NCBI GenBank assembly: GCA_017601265.1 | Contig: JAFNJA010000060.1 | Coordinates: 1 to 11,537, forward strand | DNA length: 11,537 bases | Direction: 5' to 3' | Source of the DNA: Candidatus Brockarchaeota archaeon | Lineage (GTDB): Archaea; Thermoproteota; EX4484-205; DTQO01 | Shown: positions 1-6,755 of the stretch, one piece after another | How the letters are laid out: the number at the start of each line of letters is the position of its first letter | Numbering within the stretch: position 1 is the stretch's first letter | Program-made: the position numbers and the translations under genes | Notes under the pieces: generated by a model | Databases searched by the model: none | The model's input: the letters and a program-made list of their open reading frames with translations, nothing else | What the model was told of the DNA's origin: nothing

Positions 1-536
1 TCGTAGGCGAAATAACCGACGTCGTCGGCTTGACGAAGACCTTCGTGGAGGAAAGGCCGCTTTCAGAAAACAAGGGCAAAAAGGGCAAGGTCGACGTCGA
101 CGACGCCTTCATCGCGTTGTTGAAGTTCCAAAACGGGGCGATAGGGAGCGTGGAGGCGTCAAGGTTCTGCGCGGGGCGCAAGAACTTCGAGAGGCTCGAG
201 ATACACGGCACGGAGGGGTCGATCAACTTCAACCTCGAGCGCCTGAACGAGCTGGAACTCTACGAGAGGAAGGATCCTCCGGACGCGATGGGATTCAGGA
301 ACATAAGCGTGACGGAGGCCGTGCATCCTTACTGGGACAAGTGGTGGCCCCACGGGCACCAGATAGGCTGGGAACACACCTTCATACACGAGATCCACCA
401 CCTCATCGACTGCATCGTGAACGGGAGGGACGTTAGCCCGCTCGGCGCGTCGTTCTACGACGGCTGGAAAACGAACCTCGTTATGGACGCGATCCTGGAA
501 TCAGTAGCGACGGGCAAGTGGGTCTCCGTCGGGTGA
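1..536 (+). CDS. Gfo/Idh/MocA family oxidoreductase, C-terminal part (5' end outside window)
   Basis: The reading frame is open from the first complete codon (position 3) and gives 177 residues, so the gene begins upstream. The visible part matches the C-terminal alpha/beta domain of Gfo/Idh/MocA NAD(P)-dependent sugar or polyol dehydrogenases. It has the strand-rich segment VDVDDAFIALLKFQNGAIGS, then the substrate-domain core with SRFCAGRKN and EIHGTEGSINF. Near the C-terminus is an aromatic and His-rich stretch, HPYWDKWWPHGHQIGWEHTF, found in a sugar-dehydrogenase subgroup of the family. The N-terminal Rossmann fold and the EKP motif would lie outside the window, so cofactor and substrate cannot be judged. 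The TTG at 30 lies inside the conserved fold and is not a start. The gene converges on dnaJ with a 74 bp gap. Family assignment is secure; the specific reaction is unknown. Confidence 0.85.
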   Translation, partial: VGEITDVVGLTKTFVEERPLSENKGKKGKVDVDDAFIALLKFQNGAIGSVEASRFCAGRKNFERLEIHGTEGSINFNLERLNELELYERKDPPDAMGFRNISVTEAVHPYWDKWWPHGHQIGWEHTFIHEIHHLIDCIVNGRDVSPLGASFYDGWKTNLVMDAILESVATGKWVSVG

Positions 537-610
537 TCTTTCGGAGACCCGCCCCCAACTTTTTCCATCGAAGCCGGCTCGGGAGGCGCGGCGAGGCGGA
601 ACGCTCGATC

Positions 611-1723
611 TTAGGAGCCCCACCTGAGGGGCCTGTTGTCCTCGTTTATCTCCTTTTCAAGTTCCCTCAGGAGCCATTTGCCTTTCTCGTTCAGGTTCGT
701 AGGCGTCCTCACGACGACCTCGACCATCAGGTCTCCCGCCCCCCTCCCGCCCAGCCTCGGCATGCCTTTCCCCTTGAACCTGAATACTGTTCCAGTCTGG
801 GTCCCGGGCGGTATCTTGAGGTTCTCGCTTCCCTTGAGCGTCGGCACGCTTATTTCCGAACCAAGTGAAGCCTGGGTCAAGCTCACCGGTATCCTCAACC
901 AGAGGTCGTCCCCCCTTCTCTCAAAGTATTCGTGCCGCCTGACGTGCAGGACCACGTAAAGATCTCCCGGCCGAGCCCCCCTCGGATCCCGATCGCCCTC
1001 GCCGGCGAGCCTGAGGCTCGTCCCGTCGTCGACTCCCGGGGGTATCTTCACCGTGATCTTCCTCGTCCGCCTTACTCCGCCGCTTCCGCCGCAACTCCTG
1101 CACGGCACGAACGTGGACCCCCTTCCTCCGCATGCGTCGCACGTCACGATCTGTATGAAGTGCCCCAGGCCCGAACTTTGGGCGAACTGCAGCTGCCCCT
1201 TGCCCTTGCATTTGTTACACGTCTTCGGCTCCGTGCCGGGCCTTACGCCCGTCCCCCTGCATTCCCCGCAAGGCTCGAGGCGCGGGACGTTTATCTCCCT
1301 GCTCGCCCCTTGGGCGGCTTCCTGCAGGTCCACCTCCAAGTCGTACCTTATGTCCTCGCCCCCTCTCGACCTCCTCGCCCTCGGCCCGCCGCCGAAGAAC
1401 CTTTCGAATATGTCTTCAAAACCGAACCCGAACCCAAAATCCCTGAATATGTCTTCGAAGTCGACGCCCCTGAAGATGTCCTCCGTCGTGTACCTTCCTT
1501 CTATGCCTCCGTGGCCGAACTGGTCGTACTGCTGCCTCTTTGCGTCGTCGGACAGCACGGCGTAGGCTTCGGAGATCTCCTTGAACTTCTCCTCCGCGTC
1601 CGGAGACTTGTTCCTGTCCGGATGGTACTGCAGGGCGAGTTTCCTGTAGGCCTCCTTTATCTGCTCCTTAGTGGCGTCCCTGCTGACGCCAAGGACCTCG
1701 TAGTAGTCCCGCTTCGAAGACAT
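611..1723 (-). CDS. dnaJ: Chaperone protein DnaJ (class A Hsp40)
   Basis: Cytosolic co-chaperone that delivers unfolded clients to DnaK and stimulates its ATPase. The 370-residue protein has the complete class A layout. The J domain covers about residues 5-70 with the HPD motif at 34-36. A Gly/Phe-rich linker at about 71-120 contains three EDIF motifs (81-84, 90-93 and 103-106). The zinc domain carries four CxxCxGxG-type repeats with cysteines at 152/155, 169/172, 195/198 and 208/211. The C-terminal substrate-binding domains follow (for example KIPPGVDDGTSLRLAGEGD). All eight zinc cysteines are present, so the protein should be functional. It is the last gene of the operon, starting 25 bp after the dnaK stop. 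The ATG start follows a GTGAGG sequence that could serve as a weak ribosome-binding site, and the J domain begins within a few residues, which supports this start. No disruption is seen. Confidence 0.97.
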   Translation of the reverse strand: MSSKRDYYEVLGVSRDATKEQIKEAYRKLALQYHPDRNKSPDAEEKFKEISEAYAVLSDDAKRQQYDQFGHGGIEGRYTTEDIFRGVDFEDIFRDFGFGFGFEDIFERFFGGGPRARRSRGGEDIRYDLEVDLQEAAQGASREINVPRLEPCGECRGTGVRPGTEPKTCNKCKGKGQLQFAQSSGLGHFIQIVTCDACGGRGSTFVPCRSCGGSGGVRRTRKITVKIPPGVDDGTSLRLAGEGDRDPRGARPGDLYVVLHVRRHEYFERRGDDLWLRIPVSLTQASLGSEISVPTLKGSENLKIPPGTQTGTVFRFKGKGMPRLGGRGAGDLMVEVVVRTPTNLNEKGKWLLRELEKEINEDNRPLRWGS

Positions 1724-1748
1724 CCGGCCTCACTCGGCTGCGTTTAGT

Positions 1749-3635
1749 TCAGGTTTCTTTTCCGTCCTTCTCTACCTTGTAATCAGCGTCCACTACCTTC
1801 CCCTCCGTTTTGGGCGCCCCTTCCCCTCGTTCCTTCTCGCCCGTCTGCCTCTGGGCCGCCTGCTGGTAAACCGCGGCTCCGATCTCCTGCAGGATCGTGG
1901 AAACTTCCTCGCTCCTCTTCCTTATCAACTCGACATCCTTGCCTCCTAGCGCCTCCCTCAACTCAGCCACCGCTTTGTCAACCTTCTCCACCTTGTCCTT
2001 CGGTATTTTTTCTCCCAGGTCCTTCTTGGTCTTTTCAGCCGTGTAGATTATGCTGTCAGCCTGGTTTCTCACCTCGGCTTCCTCTTTCTTCTTCCTGTCC
2101 TGCTCAGCGAACTGCTCCGCCTCTCGTATCATCCTTTCCTTCTCCTCCTTCGTGAGCTTAGTCGAGGCGGTGATGGTGATCTTCGCCTCCTTCCCGGTTC
2201 CGAGGTCCTTCGCCGTCACGTTGAGTATGCCGTTCGCGTCTATGTCGAACATGACTTCGATCTGCGGGACGCCTCTCGGTGCAGGGGGTATGCCCGTCAG
2301 GTTGAACATCCCCAGGGACACGTTGTCGGCCGCCATGGGCCTCTCGCCCTGGAGCACGTGGACCGTCACCGCCGTCTGGAAGTCGGCTGCGGTCGAGAAT
2401 ATCTGGCTCCGCCTTGTCGGTATCGTCGTGTTCCTTTCGATTATCTTCGTGAAGATCCCACCGAGCGTTTCGACTCCGAGCGAGAGCGGCGTTACATCGA
2501 GGAGCAGAAGGTCCTTCACCTCCCCTGCCAGGACGGCGCCCTGGATCGCGGCGCCGACCGCGACGCACTCCATGGGGTCGACGCCCCTCTCGACGGGCTT
2601 CCCCAAGTAATCCTCCACCAGCTTCCTGACGAGCGGCATCCTGGTTTGGCCGCCTATCAAAATGATCTTGTCAACTTCCTGCGGCGTCATCTTGGCGTCC
2701 GAGAGGGCCCGCCCTATCGTGTCTTCCAGGCGCTTCACTATCGGGAGGGCAAGCTCCTCCAGCTTCGTCCTCGTCAGGGTCACGTGAAGGTGCTTCGGGC
2801 CGCTTGAGTCCGAAGCTATGAAAGGAAGGTCGATGTCGGTCGTCATCAAGGTTGAAAGCTCTATCTTCGCCTTCTCAGCCGCCTCCTTGAGCCTCGTCAT
2901 CGCCATCCTGTCCTTCGTGAGGTCTATCCCTGTCTTGGCTTTGAAGTCCTCCACCAAGTACCTGACTACCGCGTTGTCTATGTCCGCCCCTCCCGTCTGG
3001 GTGTCGCCGCTCGTCGAAAGTACTTGGAAAACGCCCTTCCCGAAATCCATGAGCGTGACGTCGTGGGTCCCTCCGCCGAAACTGAAGACCATGATCTTCA
3101 TCTCCTTCTCGAGCTTGTCGAGGCCGTAGGCCAGGCACGCGGCGGTCGGTTCGTTTATGATCCTCACTACCTCGAGCCCAGCGATCTCGCCCGCATCCTT
3201 CGTGGCCTGCCTCTGGTTGTCGTTGAAGTGGGCCGGCACGGTGATGACGGCCTTCTTGATGGGCTTTCCAAGGTAGGTCTCGGCGTCCGTCTTGATCTTC
3301 TGTAGTATGAAAGCCGAGATCTGCTGGGTGGTATACTCCTTGCCGTATATCCTTACCGAGTAGTCGGTTCCCATCTTCCTCTTGATCTCGAATATCGTCC
3401 CTTCCGGGTTCGTCGCAGCCTGCCTTTTCGCGGGTTCGCCGACTATGAGTTCGCCGTCCTTCGTGAATGCCACGACTGACGGGAACATCTTGCCGGCGAT
3501 CGTAGGGCCTTCGGCGCTCGGTATGACGACCGGGTGCCCGGCCTCCATGATGGCGGCTGCCGAATTCGTCGTTCCAAGGTCTATGCCGAGTATCTTTTCC
3601 TTTTCCGCTCCCTTCTCATCCTTTTTCTCGCTCAT
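1749..3635 (-). CDS. dnaK: Hsp70 chaperone DnaK, with an atypical ATPase motif
   Basis: ATP-driven chaperone that binds hydrophobic peptide stretches; partner of DnaJ and GrpE. The 628-residue protein is full length. Residues about 15-370 form the actin-like ATPase domain with GIDLGTTNS (17-25), the catalytic-type Lys85 in FEIKRKMG, Glu162 in NEPTAA and the adenosine motif LIGGQTRMP (326-334). The linker DLLLLD (375-380) leads to the substrate-binding beta domain, a helical lid, and a C-terminal tail with the DnaK-like VVDADYKVEKD. The insertion typical of Gram-negative DnaK in the first quarter is absent, as in archaeal and Gram-positive forms. One oddity: the phosphate-2 motif, usually DLGGGTFD, reads SFGGGTHD (185-192). 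Ser185 thus replaces the first Asp and His191 the Phe; Thr190 and Asp192 are kept. The codon for Ser185 is AGT. The start is the only start codon before GIDLGTT and has a strong GGTGA site. The gene overlaps grpE by 20 bp. Confidence 0.97.
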   Translation of the reverse strand: MSEKKDEKGAEKEKILGIDLGTTNSAAAIMEAGHPVVIPSAEGPTIAGKMFPSVVAFTKDGELIVGEPAKRQAATNPEGTIFEIKRKMGTDYSVRIYGKEYTTQQISAFILQKIKTDAETYLGKPIKKAVITVPAHFNDNQRQATKDAGEIAGLEVVRIINEPTAACLAYGLDKLEKEMKIMVFSFGGGTHDVTLMDFGKGVFQVLSTSGDTQTGGADIDNAVVRYLVEDFKAKTGIDLTKDRMAMTRLKEAAEKAKIELSTLMTTDIDLPFIASDSSGPKHLHVTLTRTKLEELALPIVKRLEDTIGRALSDAKMTPQEVDKIILIGGQTRMPLVRKLVEDYLGKPVERGVDPMECVAVGAAIQGAVLAGEVKDLLLLDVTPLSLGVETLGGIFTKIIERNTTIPTRRSQIFSTAADFQTAVTVHVLQGERPMAADNVSLGMFNLTGIPPAPRGVPQIEVMFDIDANGILNVTAKDLGTGKEAKITITASTKLTKEEKERMIREAEQFAEQDRKKKEEAEVRNQADSIIYTAEKTKKDLGEKIPKDKVEKVDKAVAELREALGGKDVELIRKRSEEVSTILQEIGAAVYQQAAQRQTGEKERGEGAPKTEGKVVDADYKVEKDGKET

Positions 3636-4347
3636 CGCCTTTCACCTTCACCTGAACGGCGGGTCTTTCATTCCCTTTAACCATCGATCGCTCCCCCTCC
3701 CCGGCGACCGCAAGGGGCGACTTCTCAACCGTCTGAAGGGGGGCCGCGGGGGTTTCGACCGTCACGATGCTGGGCCTTATTACCTTGCCGTCCATGACGA
3801 ACCCCTTCCTTATCTCCTCAGAAACCACGGGAGTTTTGCAACCCTCCTTGGGGGTCGTCGAGGCCGCCTCGTGCAGTTTCGGATCGAAAGGCTTTCCGAC
3901 GGCGTCTATCGTTTCAACCCCCTCGCTTCGAAGTAGGTCGTAGAACTTTTTCAGCGTGACCTTAACCCCTTCGGTTATCGCGTCCTTGTTGTCGGTTTTC
4001 TCGCCGGCGCGCACGGCGAGCTCGAGCTCGTCCACGATGCCCAAGAGGTTCAGGATCAACTTCTCCTTGCTCAACAGGGCCGCGTTCTCTATATCCTTCT
4101 CGACCCTTCTCCTGTAGTTTTCGAAATCCGCCTGAAGGTACATCAACCTCTTCAGGTAGTCTTCCGATTTCCTCCGCTCCTCCAGAAGGGAAGCTTCCAA
4201 TTCCTCCCGCTTTTGGCAGGGAAGTTCCGCCTGCCCAGTTTCTTGGGCCCCGTTCCCGCCTCCAACCTCCTTCCGCGGCCCAAGTGGTTCTTTCTCTTCC
4301 GGCCCGCCCCCGACGCGTGAACTAGGTGCCTTTTCCTCCTGGCGCAT
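3616..4347 (-). CDS. grpE: Nucleotide exchange factor GrpE with extended tails
   Basis: Promotes ADP release from DnaK. The 243-residue sequence has a charged, low-complexity N-terminus (1-45). A long coiled-coil helix follows (about 46-115), including the GrpE motif LQADFENYRRRVEKD (71-85) and LLGIVDELELAV. The C-terminal beta domain carries FDPKLHEA (154-161) and EEIRKGFVMDGKVIRPSIVTV (177-197). Beyond the last conserved strand there is a tail of about 45 residues rich in Glu, Lys and Val, which makes the protein longer than most GrpE proteins. Part of that tail is encoded by the bases that form the dnaK ribosome-binding sites and first codons, so its sequence may be partly a by-product of the gene overlap. 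The ATG start has a GGTGA core 5 nt upstream (4353-4357). First gene of the grpE-dnaK-dnaJ operon and divergent from xylB. Confidence 0.95.
   Translation of the reverse strand: MRQEEKAPSSRVGGGPEEKEPLGPRKEVGGGNGAQETGQAELPCQKREELEASLLEERRKSEDYLKRLMYLQADFENYRRRVEKDIENAALLSKEKLILNLLGIVDELELAVRAGEKTDNKDAITEGVKVTLKKFYDLLRSEGVETIDAVGKPFDPKLHEAASTTPKEGCKTPVVSEEIRKGFVMDGKVIRPSIVTVETPAAPLQTVEKSPLAVAGEGERSMVKGNERPAVQVKVKGDEREKG
3642..3652 (-). promoter_or_regulatory. Tandem GGTGA ribosome-binding sites of dnaK, inside grpE
   Basis: Read on the minus strand, two adjacent GGTGA cores (at 3648-3652 and 3642-3646) lie within the last codons of grpE. The nearer one is 6 nt before the dnaK ATG. Both fit the anti-Shine-Dalgarno sequence of archaeal 16S rRNA. 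They decide the dnaK start and suggest that dnaK translation is initiated strongly in its own right despite the overlap with grpE. Confidence 0.7.
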
Positions 4348-4401
4348 CTAGGTCACCGGTCCGAGCAAACCCTTTTGACCAAACGCCTTGCGCCCAACCG
4401 A

Positions 4402-4413
4402 GGGATTATATCC
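4402..4413 (-). promoter_or_regulatory. Candidate TATA box of the grpE-dnaK-dnaJ operon
   Basis: The minus strand reads GGATATAATCCC. The centre is about 61 nt before the grpE ATG, so a transcript starting about 26 nt downstream would have a leader of about 35 nt containing the GGTGA site of grpE. No CIRCE inverted repeat (TTAGCACTC-N9-GAGTGCTAA) is present, which fits an archaeal rather than an HrcA type of heat-shock control. The assignment rests on sequence resemblance and spacing only. Confidence 0.45.
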
Positions 4414-4459
4414 GTTGCTCCGCCCGGGCTTTTTTTCGCGGGAGGAAATCTCATTAAGC

Positions 4460-4469
4460 CGAAGCTTCG
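4460..4469. other. 10-bp perfect palindrome upstream of xylB
   Basis: CGAAGCTTCG is a perfect 10-bp palindrome. It lies between the two TATA-like sequences proposed for xylB, and it is flanked by TTAAG on the left (4454-4458) and CTTTAA on the right (4472-4477), so the symmetry continues imperfectly outward. Its place directly upstream of, or over, the core promoter would suit an operator. No regulator gene is visible in the window. Confidence 0.35.
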
Positions 4470-4471
4470 CC

Positions 4472-4501
4472 CTTTAACGCGCCGAGAAGCGGCAGGAAGG
4501 T
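4472..4501 (+). promoter_or_regulatory. Candidate promoter and ribosome-binding site of the xylB operon
   Basis: CTTTAAC at 4472-4478 resembles a TATA box; its centre is about 34 nt before the GTG start, which would leave a leader of roughly 8 nt. An AGGAAGGT sequence at 4494-4501 resembles a Shine-Dalgarno site about 7 nt before the start. It would be useful only if transcription began further upstream, for example from the ATTAAG at 4453-4458. The two alternatives cannot be separated by eye. Confidence 0.4.
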
Positions 4502-4508
4502 CAGCAAC

Positions 4509-6065
4509 GTGGGATACTTGCTTGGGATAGACGTGGCGACGACGGGTGCCAAGGTCCTAGCGATAGACGAAAACGGAAGAGTCGCGTCCAGCTCGTTCAG
4601 GCCTTACCCCCTCCAAACGCCCAGGCCGAACTGGGCAGAGCAAGATCCGGAAGAATGGTGGAACGCCGTAACCGGTTGCTTGAGGGAGGTCGTTGGAAAG
4701 AAGGTCAGGGCGGAGGAGATCGAAGCCATAGGGCTCACGGGCCAGATGCACGGCGCCGTCGTTCTGGGCAGGAACGACGAGGTGCTGAGGCCCTGCATCC
4801 TCTGGTGCGACCAGAGGACCGCTTCCCAATGCGACGAGATCATGCGGAAGTTTGGGAGGAAGAGGTTCATCGATCTCACGAACAACGTCGCCCTGCCGGG
4901 CTTCACGGCGCCGAAGATACTTTGGATAAGGGAGAACGAGCCTGGCATATACTCAAAGATCAAGAAGGTCCTGCTGCCGAAGGACTACGTGAGGTTCCGG
5001 TTGACGGGCGAGTTCGCGACGGAGGTTTCGGACGCTTCCGGGACGGTCCTTTTCGACGTCAAGAGGAGGAGGTGGTCGGACGAGGTGCTGGAAGAACTGC
5101 AGATACCGAGGGAGATGATGCCCGATTGCTTCGAATCGCCCTTCCTGAGCGGGGAGGTTTCGGGAGAAGCGGCTTCCGCAACCGGTTTGAGGAAGGGTAC
5201 CCCTGTAGCGGGTGGCGGCGGGGACCAAGCAGCGGGCGCGGTCGGAAACGGGATCGTCAGGTCGGGATTGGTTTCCTGCACGATCGGGACTTCGGGCGTC
5301 GTTTTCGCTTCCTGCGACGAACCTTTGGTCGATCCCGAAGCCAGGTTGCACAGTTTCTGCCACGCGGTCCCCGGAAAATGGCACGTCATGGGGGTGATGC
5401 TCTCCGCGGGAGGCTCTTTCAGGTGGTTCAGGGACGCCTTGGGCGGCGAAGAGGTCGGGTTGGGCAAGGAGAGGGGCGTAGACCCGTACGTGATCCTCGC
5501 GGACGAACTTGCCCCGCAGGCGGAACCGGGCTGCGAGGGTTTGATCTTCCTCCCTTACCTGATGGGAGAGAGGACTCCGTATCCCAACCCGAACGCGAAG
5601 GGGGTTTTCTTCGGCATTACGCTCCGGCACAAAAAGGCGCACCTCGCAAGGTCCGTGATGGAAGGCGTGGCATACGGGATGAGGGACTCCCTCGAGCTCG
5701 TCAAGAACCTTGGCATCGAGATAGAGCAAGTGAGGGCGTCCGGAGGGGGCGGGAGGAGCCCGTTGTGGAGGCAGATCCAGGCGGACATATACAACGCCGA
5801 GATCGTCACGGTTAGCGTCGACGAAGGCCCGGCCTTCGGAGCCGCGCTGATAGCCGGAGCCGGAGCCGGCATCTTCAGAAGCGTTGAGGACGCCTGCGGA
5901 AAAGCCGTCGCGCTCGCGACCAGGACGAAGCCCGTTCAGGAGAACGCGAAGCTTTACGAAAAGTACTACGAGGTTTACAAGGAGCTGTACTCCTCCTTGG
6001 TCGAGGAGTTCGACAAGGTGTCGAGGATAGTCCTCGAAGAGCTGGAATCCAAGAAGGTCCCCTAG
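4509..6065 (+). CDS. xylB: Xylulokinase (FGGY carbohydrate kinase)
   Basis: Phosphorylates D-xylulose to D-xylulose 5-phosphate with ATP (EC 2.7.1.17). The 518-residue length fits the family. The N-terminal actin-like lobe opens with LGIDVATTGAKVLAID (5-20). The xylulokinase hallmark TGQMHG is at 77-82 and ILWCDQRT at 97-104. GGGGDQAAGAVGNG (235-248) holds the expected catalytic base Asp239. The second lobe contains GTSGVV (260-265), LPYLMGERTP (348-357) and the nucleotide-binding SGGGGRS (411-417). The QMHG motif favours xylulokinase over glycerol or gluconate kinase, though a related ketose such as ribulose is not excluded. The GTG start is directly before the conserved first strand. It is followed after 2 bp by the epimerase gene that would use its product, which strengthens the assignment. 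No damage is seen. Confidence 0.9.
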   Translation: MGYLLGIDVATTGAKVLAIDENGRVASSSFRPYPLQTPRPNWAEQDPEEWWNAVTGCLREVVGKKVRAEEIEAIGLTGQMHGAVVLGRNDEVLRPCILWCDQRTASQCDEIMRKFGRKRFIDLTNNVALPGFTAPKILWIRENEPGIYSKIKKVLLPKDYVRFRLTGEFATEVSDASGTVLFDVKRRRWSDEVLEELQIPREMMPDCFESPFLSGEVSGEAASATGLRKGTPVAGGGGDQAAGAVGNGIVRSGLVSCTIGTSGVVFASCDEPLVDPEARLHSFCHAVPGKWHVMGVMLSAGGSFRWFRDALGGEEVGLGKERGVDPYVILADELAPQAEPGCEGLIFLPYLMGERTPYPNPNAKGVFFGITLRHKKAHLARSVMEGVAYGMRDSLELVKNLGIEIEQVRASGGGGRSPLWRQIQADIYNAEIVTVSVDEGPAFGAALIAGAGAGIFRSVEDACGKAVALATRTKPVQENAKLYEKYYEVYKELYSSLVEEFDKVSRIVLEELESKKVP

Positions 6066-6067
6066 CC

Positions 6068-6742
6068 TTGCGCGTCAAGATCGCGGCCTCCATACTTTCC
6101 GCCGACTACGGCCACTTGGCAAGCGAAGTGGAAGCCGCCGAGGAGGCGGGAGCCGACATGATCCACTTCGACGTCATGGACGGCCGTTTCGTTCCCAACA
6201 TAACTTTCGGGCACGGGGTGGTCGACGCCCTCAGGAAGGTCTGCAGCCTGCCTTTCCACGTCCACCTGATGGTCGCCGACCCCGAGAGGCAAGTCAAAAA
6301 TTTCGTGTCGGCTGGGGCGGACGTCTTGGTATTCCACCTGGAAGCTTCCAAGAAGCCTTCCTCGACCGTCCGCCTCATAAAGAGGCTCGGCGCCGATGCG
6401 GGAGTCTCCCTCAACCCGTCGACCGATCTGAAACGGGCCCGAGGCGTTCTTGGAGAGATCGACGACCTCCTGCTTATGACCGTGAGGCCCGGATCGGCCG
6501 GGCAGAAGCTCATCCCCAGCGTACTTGCGAAGGTGCGAGATGCCAGGAAGGCGATCCTGTCGTGCGGGTCGGGCGCCTCGATAACGGTCGACGGGGGCAT
6601 AAACCCGGAGACAGCGCCGCTGGCCGTGGAAGCCGGCGCCAGCACTTTGGTAGCCGGTTCGGCGATCTTCTCAAGGGGGAGCGTGAAGCGGGCCATGAGG
6701 GACCTCAGGCGCAGCATCTCACGCATAAATAGAACTTGGTAG
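6068..6742 (+). CDS. rpe: Ribulose-phosphate 3-epimerase family protein
   Basis: Predicted to interconvert D-xylulose 5-phosphate and D-ribulose 5-phosphate (EC 5.1.3.1). This 224-residue TIM barrel starts with KIAASILSADYGHL. The metal and acid/base set is complete: His33 and Asp35 in HFDVMDGRFVPNITFG, His66 in FHVHLMV, and Asp175 in ITVDGGINP. The phosphate-loop motif differs from the usual NPGFGGQ: it reads RPGSAGQ (140-146), so Phe and one Gly are replaced by Ser and Ala. VAGSAIF (195-201) is normal. The start is a TTG only 2 bp after the xylB stop, with no strong Shine-Dalgarno site, so translational coupling is likely. Co-occurrence with xylulokinase supports the pentose 5-phosphate reaction. 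Because of the changed loop, a related ketose-phosphate epimerase is a fair alternative. Confidence 0.88.
   Translation: MRVKIAASILSADYGHLASEVEAAEEAGADMIHFDVMDGRFVPNITFGHGVVDALRKVCSLPFHVHLMVADPERQVKNFVSAGADVLVFHLEASKKPSSTVRLIKRLGADAGVSLNPSTDLKRARGVLGEIDDLLLMTVRPGSAGQKLIPSVLAKVRDARKAILSCGSGASITVDGGINPETAPLAVEAGASTLVAGSAIFSRGSVKRAMRDLRRSISRINRTW
6725..6732 (+). promoter_or_regulatory. Candidate internal TATA box for the dehydrogenase gene
   Basis: ATAAATAG lies within the last codons of the epimerase gene. Its centre is about 28 nt before the dehydrogenase ATG, the spacing expected for a leaderless archaeal transcript, and the 13-bp intergenic gap has no convincing Shine-Dalgarno site. The dehydrogenase could therefore be transcribed both from here and from the xylB promoter. 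Confidence 0.3.
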
Positions 6743-6755
6743 TTCGTCGAGCGGC

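Noticed and set aside
30..32. TTG as the start of the first Gfo/Idh gene
   Set aside because: The frame is open to the window edge and the residues before this codon (GEITDVVG) continue the family fold, so the TTG is an internal Leu.
537..610. Run of five T (560-564) after the first gene as an archaeal terminator
   Set aside because: A single short T run in a 74-bp gap is poor evidence; archaeal terminators usually show longer or multiple U-tracts.
932..1747. Plus-strand 271-codon open frame antisense to dnaJ
   Set aside because: It mirrors the dnaJ coding frame, has a Pro/Arg-biased composition with no recognisable domain, and dnaJ is unambiguous on the other strand. Long antisense frames are expected in GC-rich coding DNA.
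4352..4380. GGTCA and TGACC inverted repeat in the grpE leader
   Set aside because: The arms are only 5 bp and about 19 nt apart, and one of them overlaps the Shine-Dalgarno site, so chance similarity is likely.
4422..4436. GCCCGGGC palindrome followed by seven T as an intrinsic terminator on the plus strand
   Set aside because: No plus-strand gene ends upstream of it, since the region lies between two divergent genes. The 8-bp palindrome has no loop, so a hairpin would be weak.
4348..4508. CIRCE/HrcA-type heat-shock operator before grpE
   Set aside because: No sequence resembling the nine-base arms is present on either strand.
4953..5729. Minus-strand 258-codon open frame opposite xylB
   Set aside because: Shadow of xylB; no domain, no ribosome-binding site and no plausible promoter.
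4655..5815. Plus-strand 386-codon open frame in another frame of xylB
   Set aside because: Its translation is Arg/Gly-rich low-complexity sequence without motifs, while xylB in this region carries every family motif.
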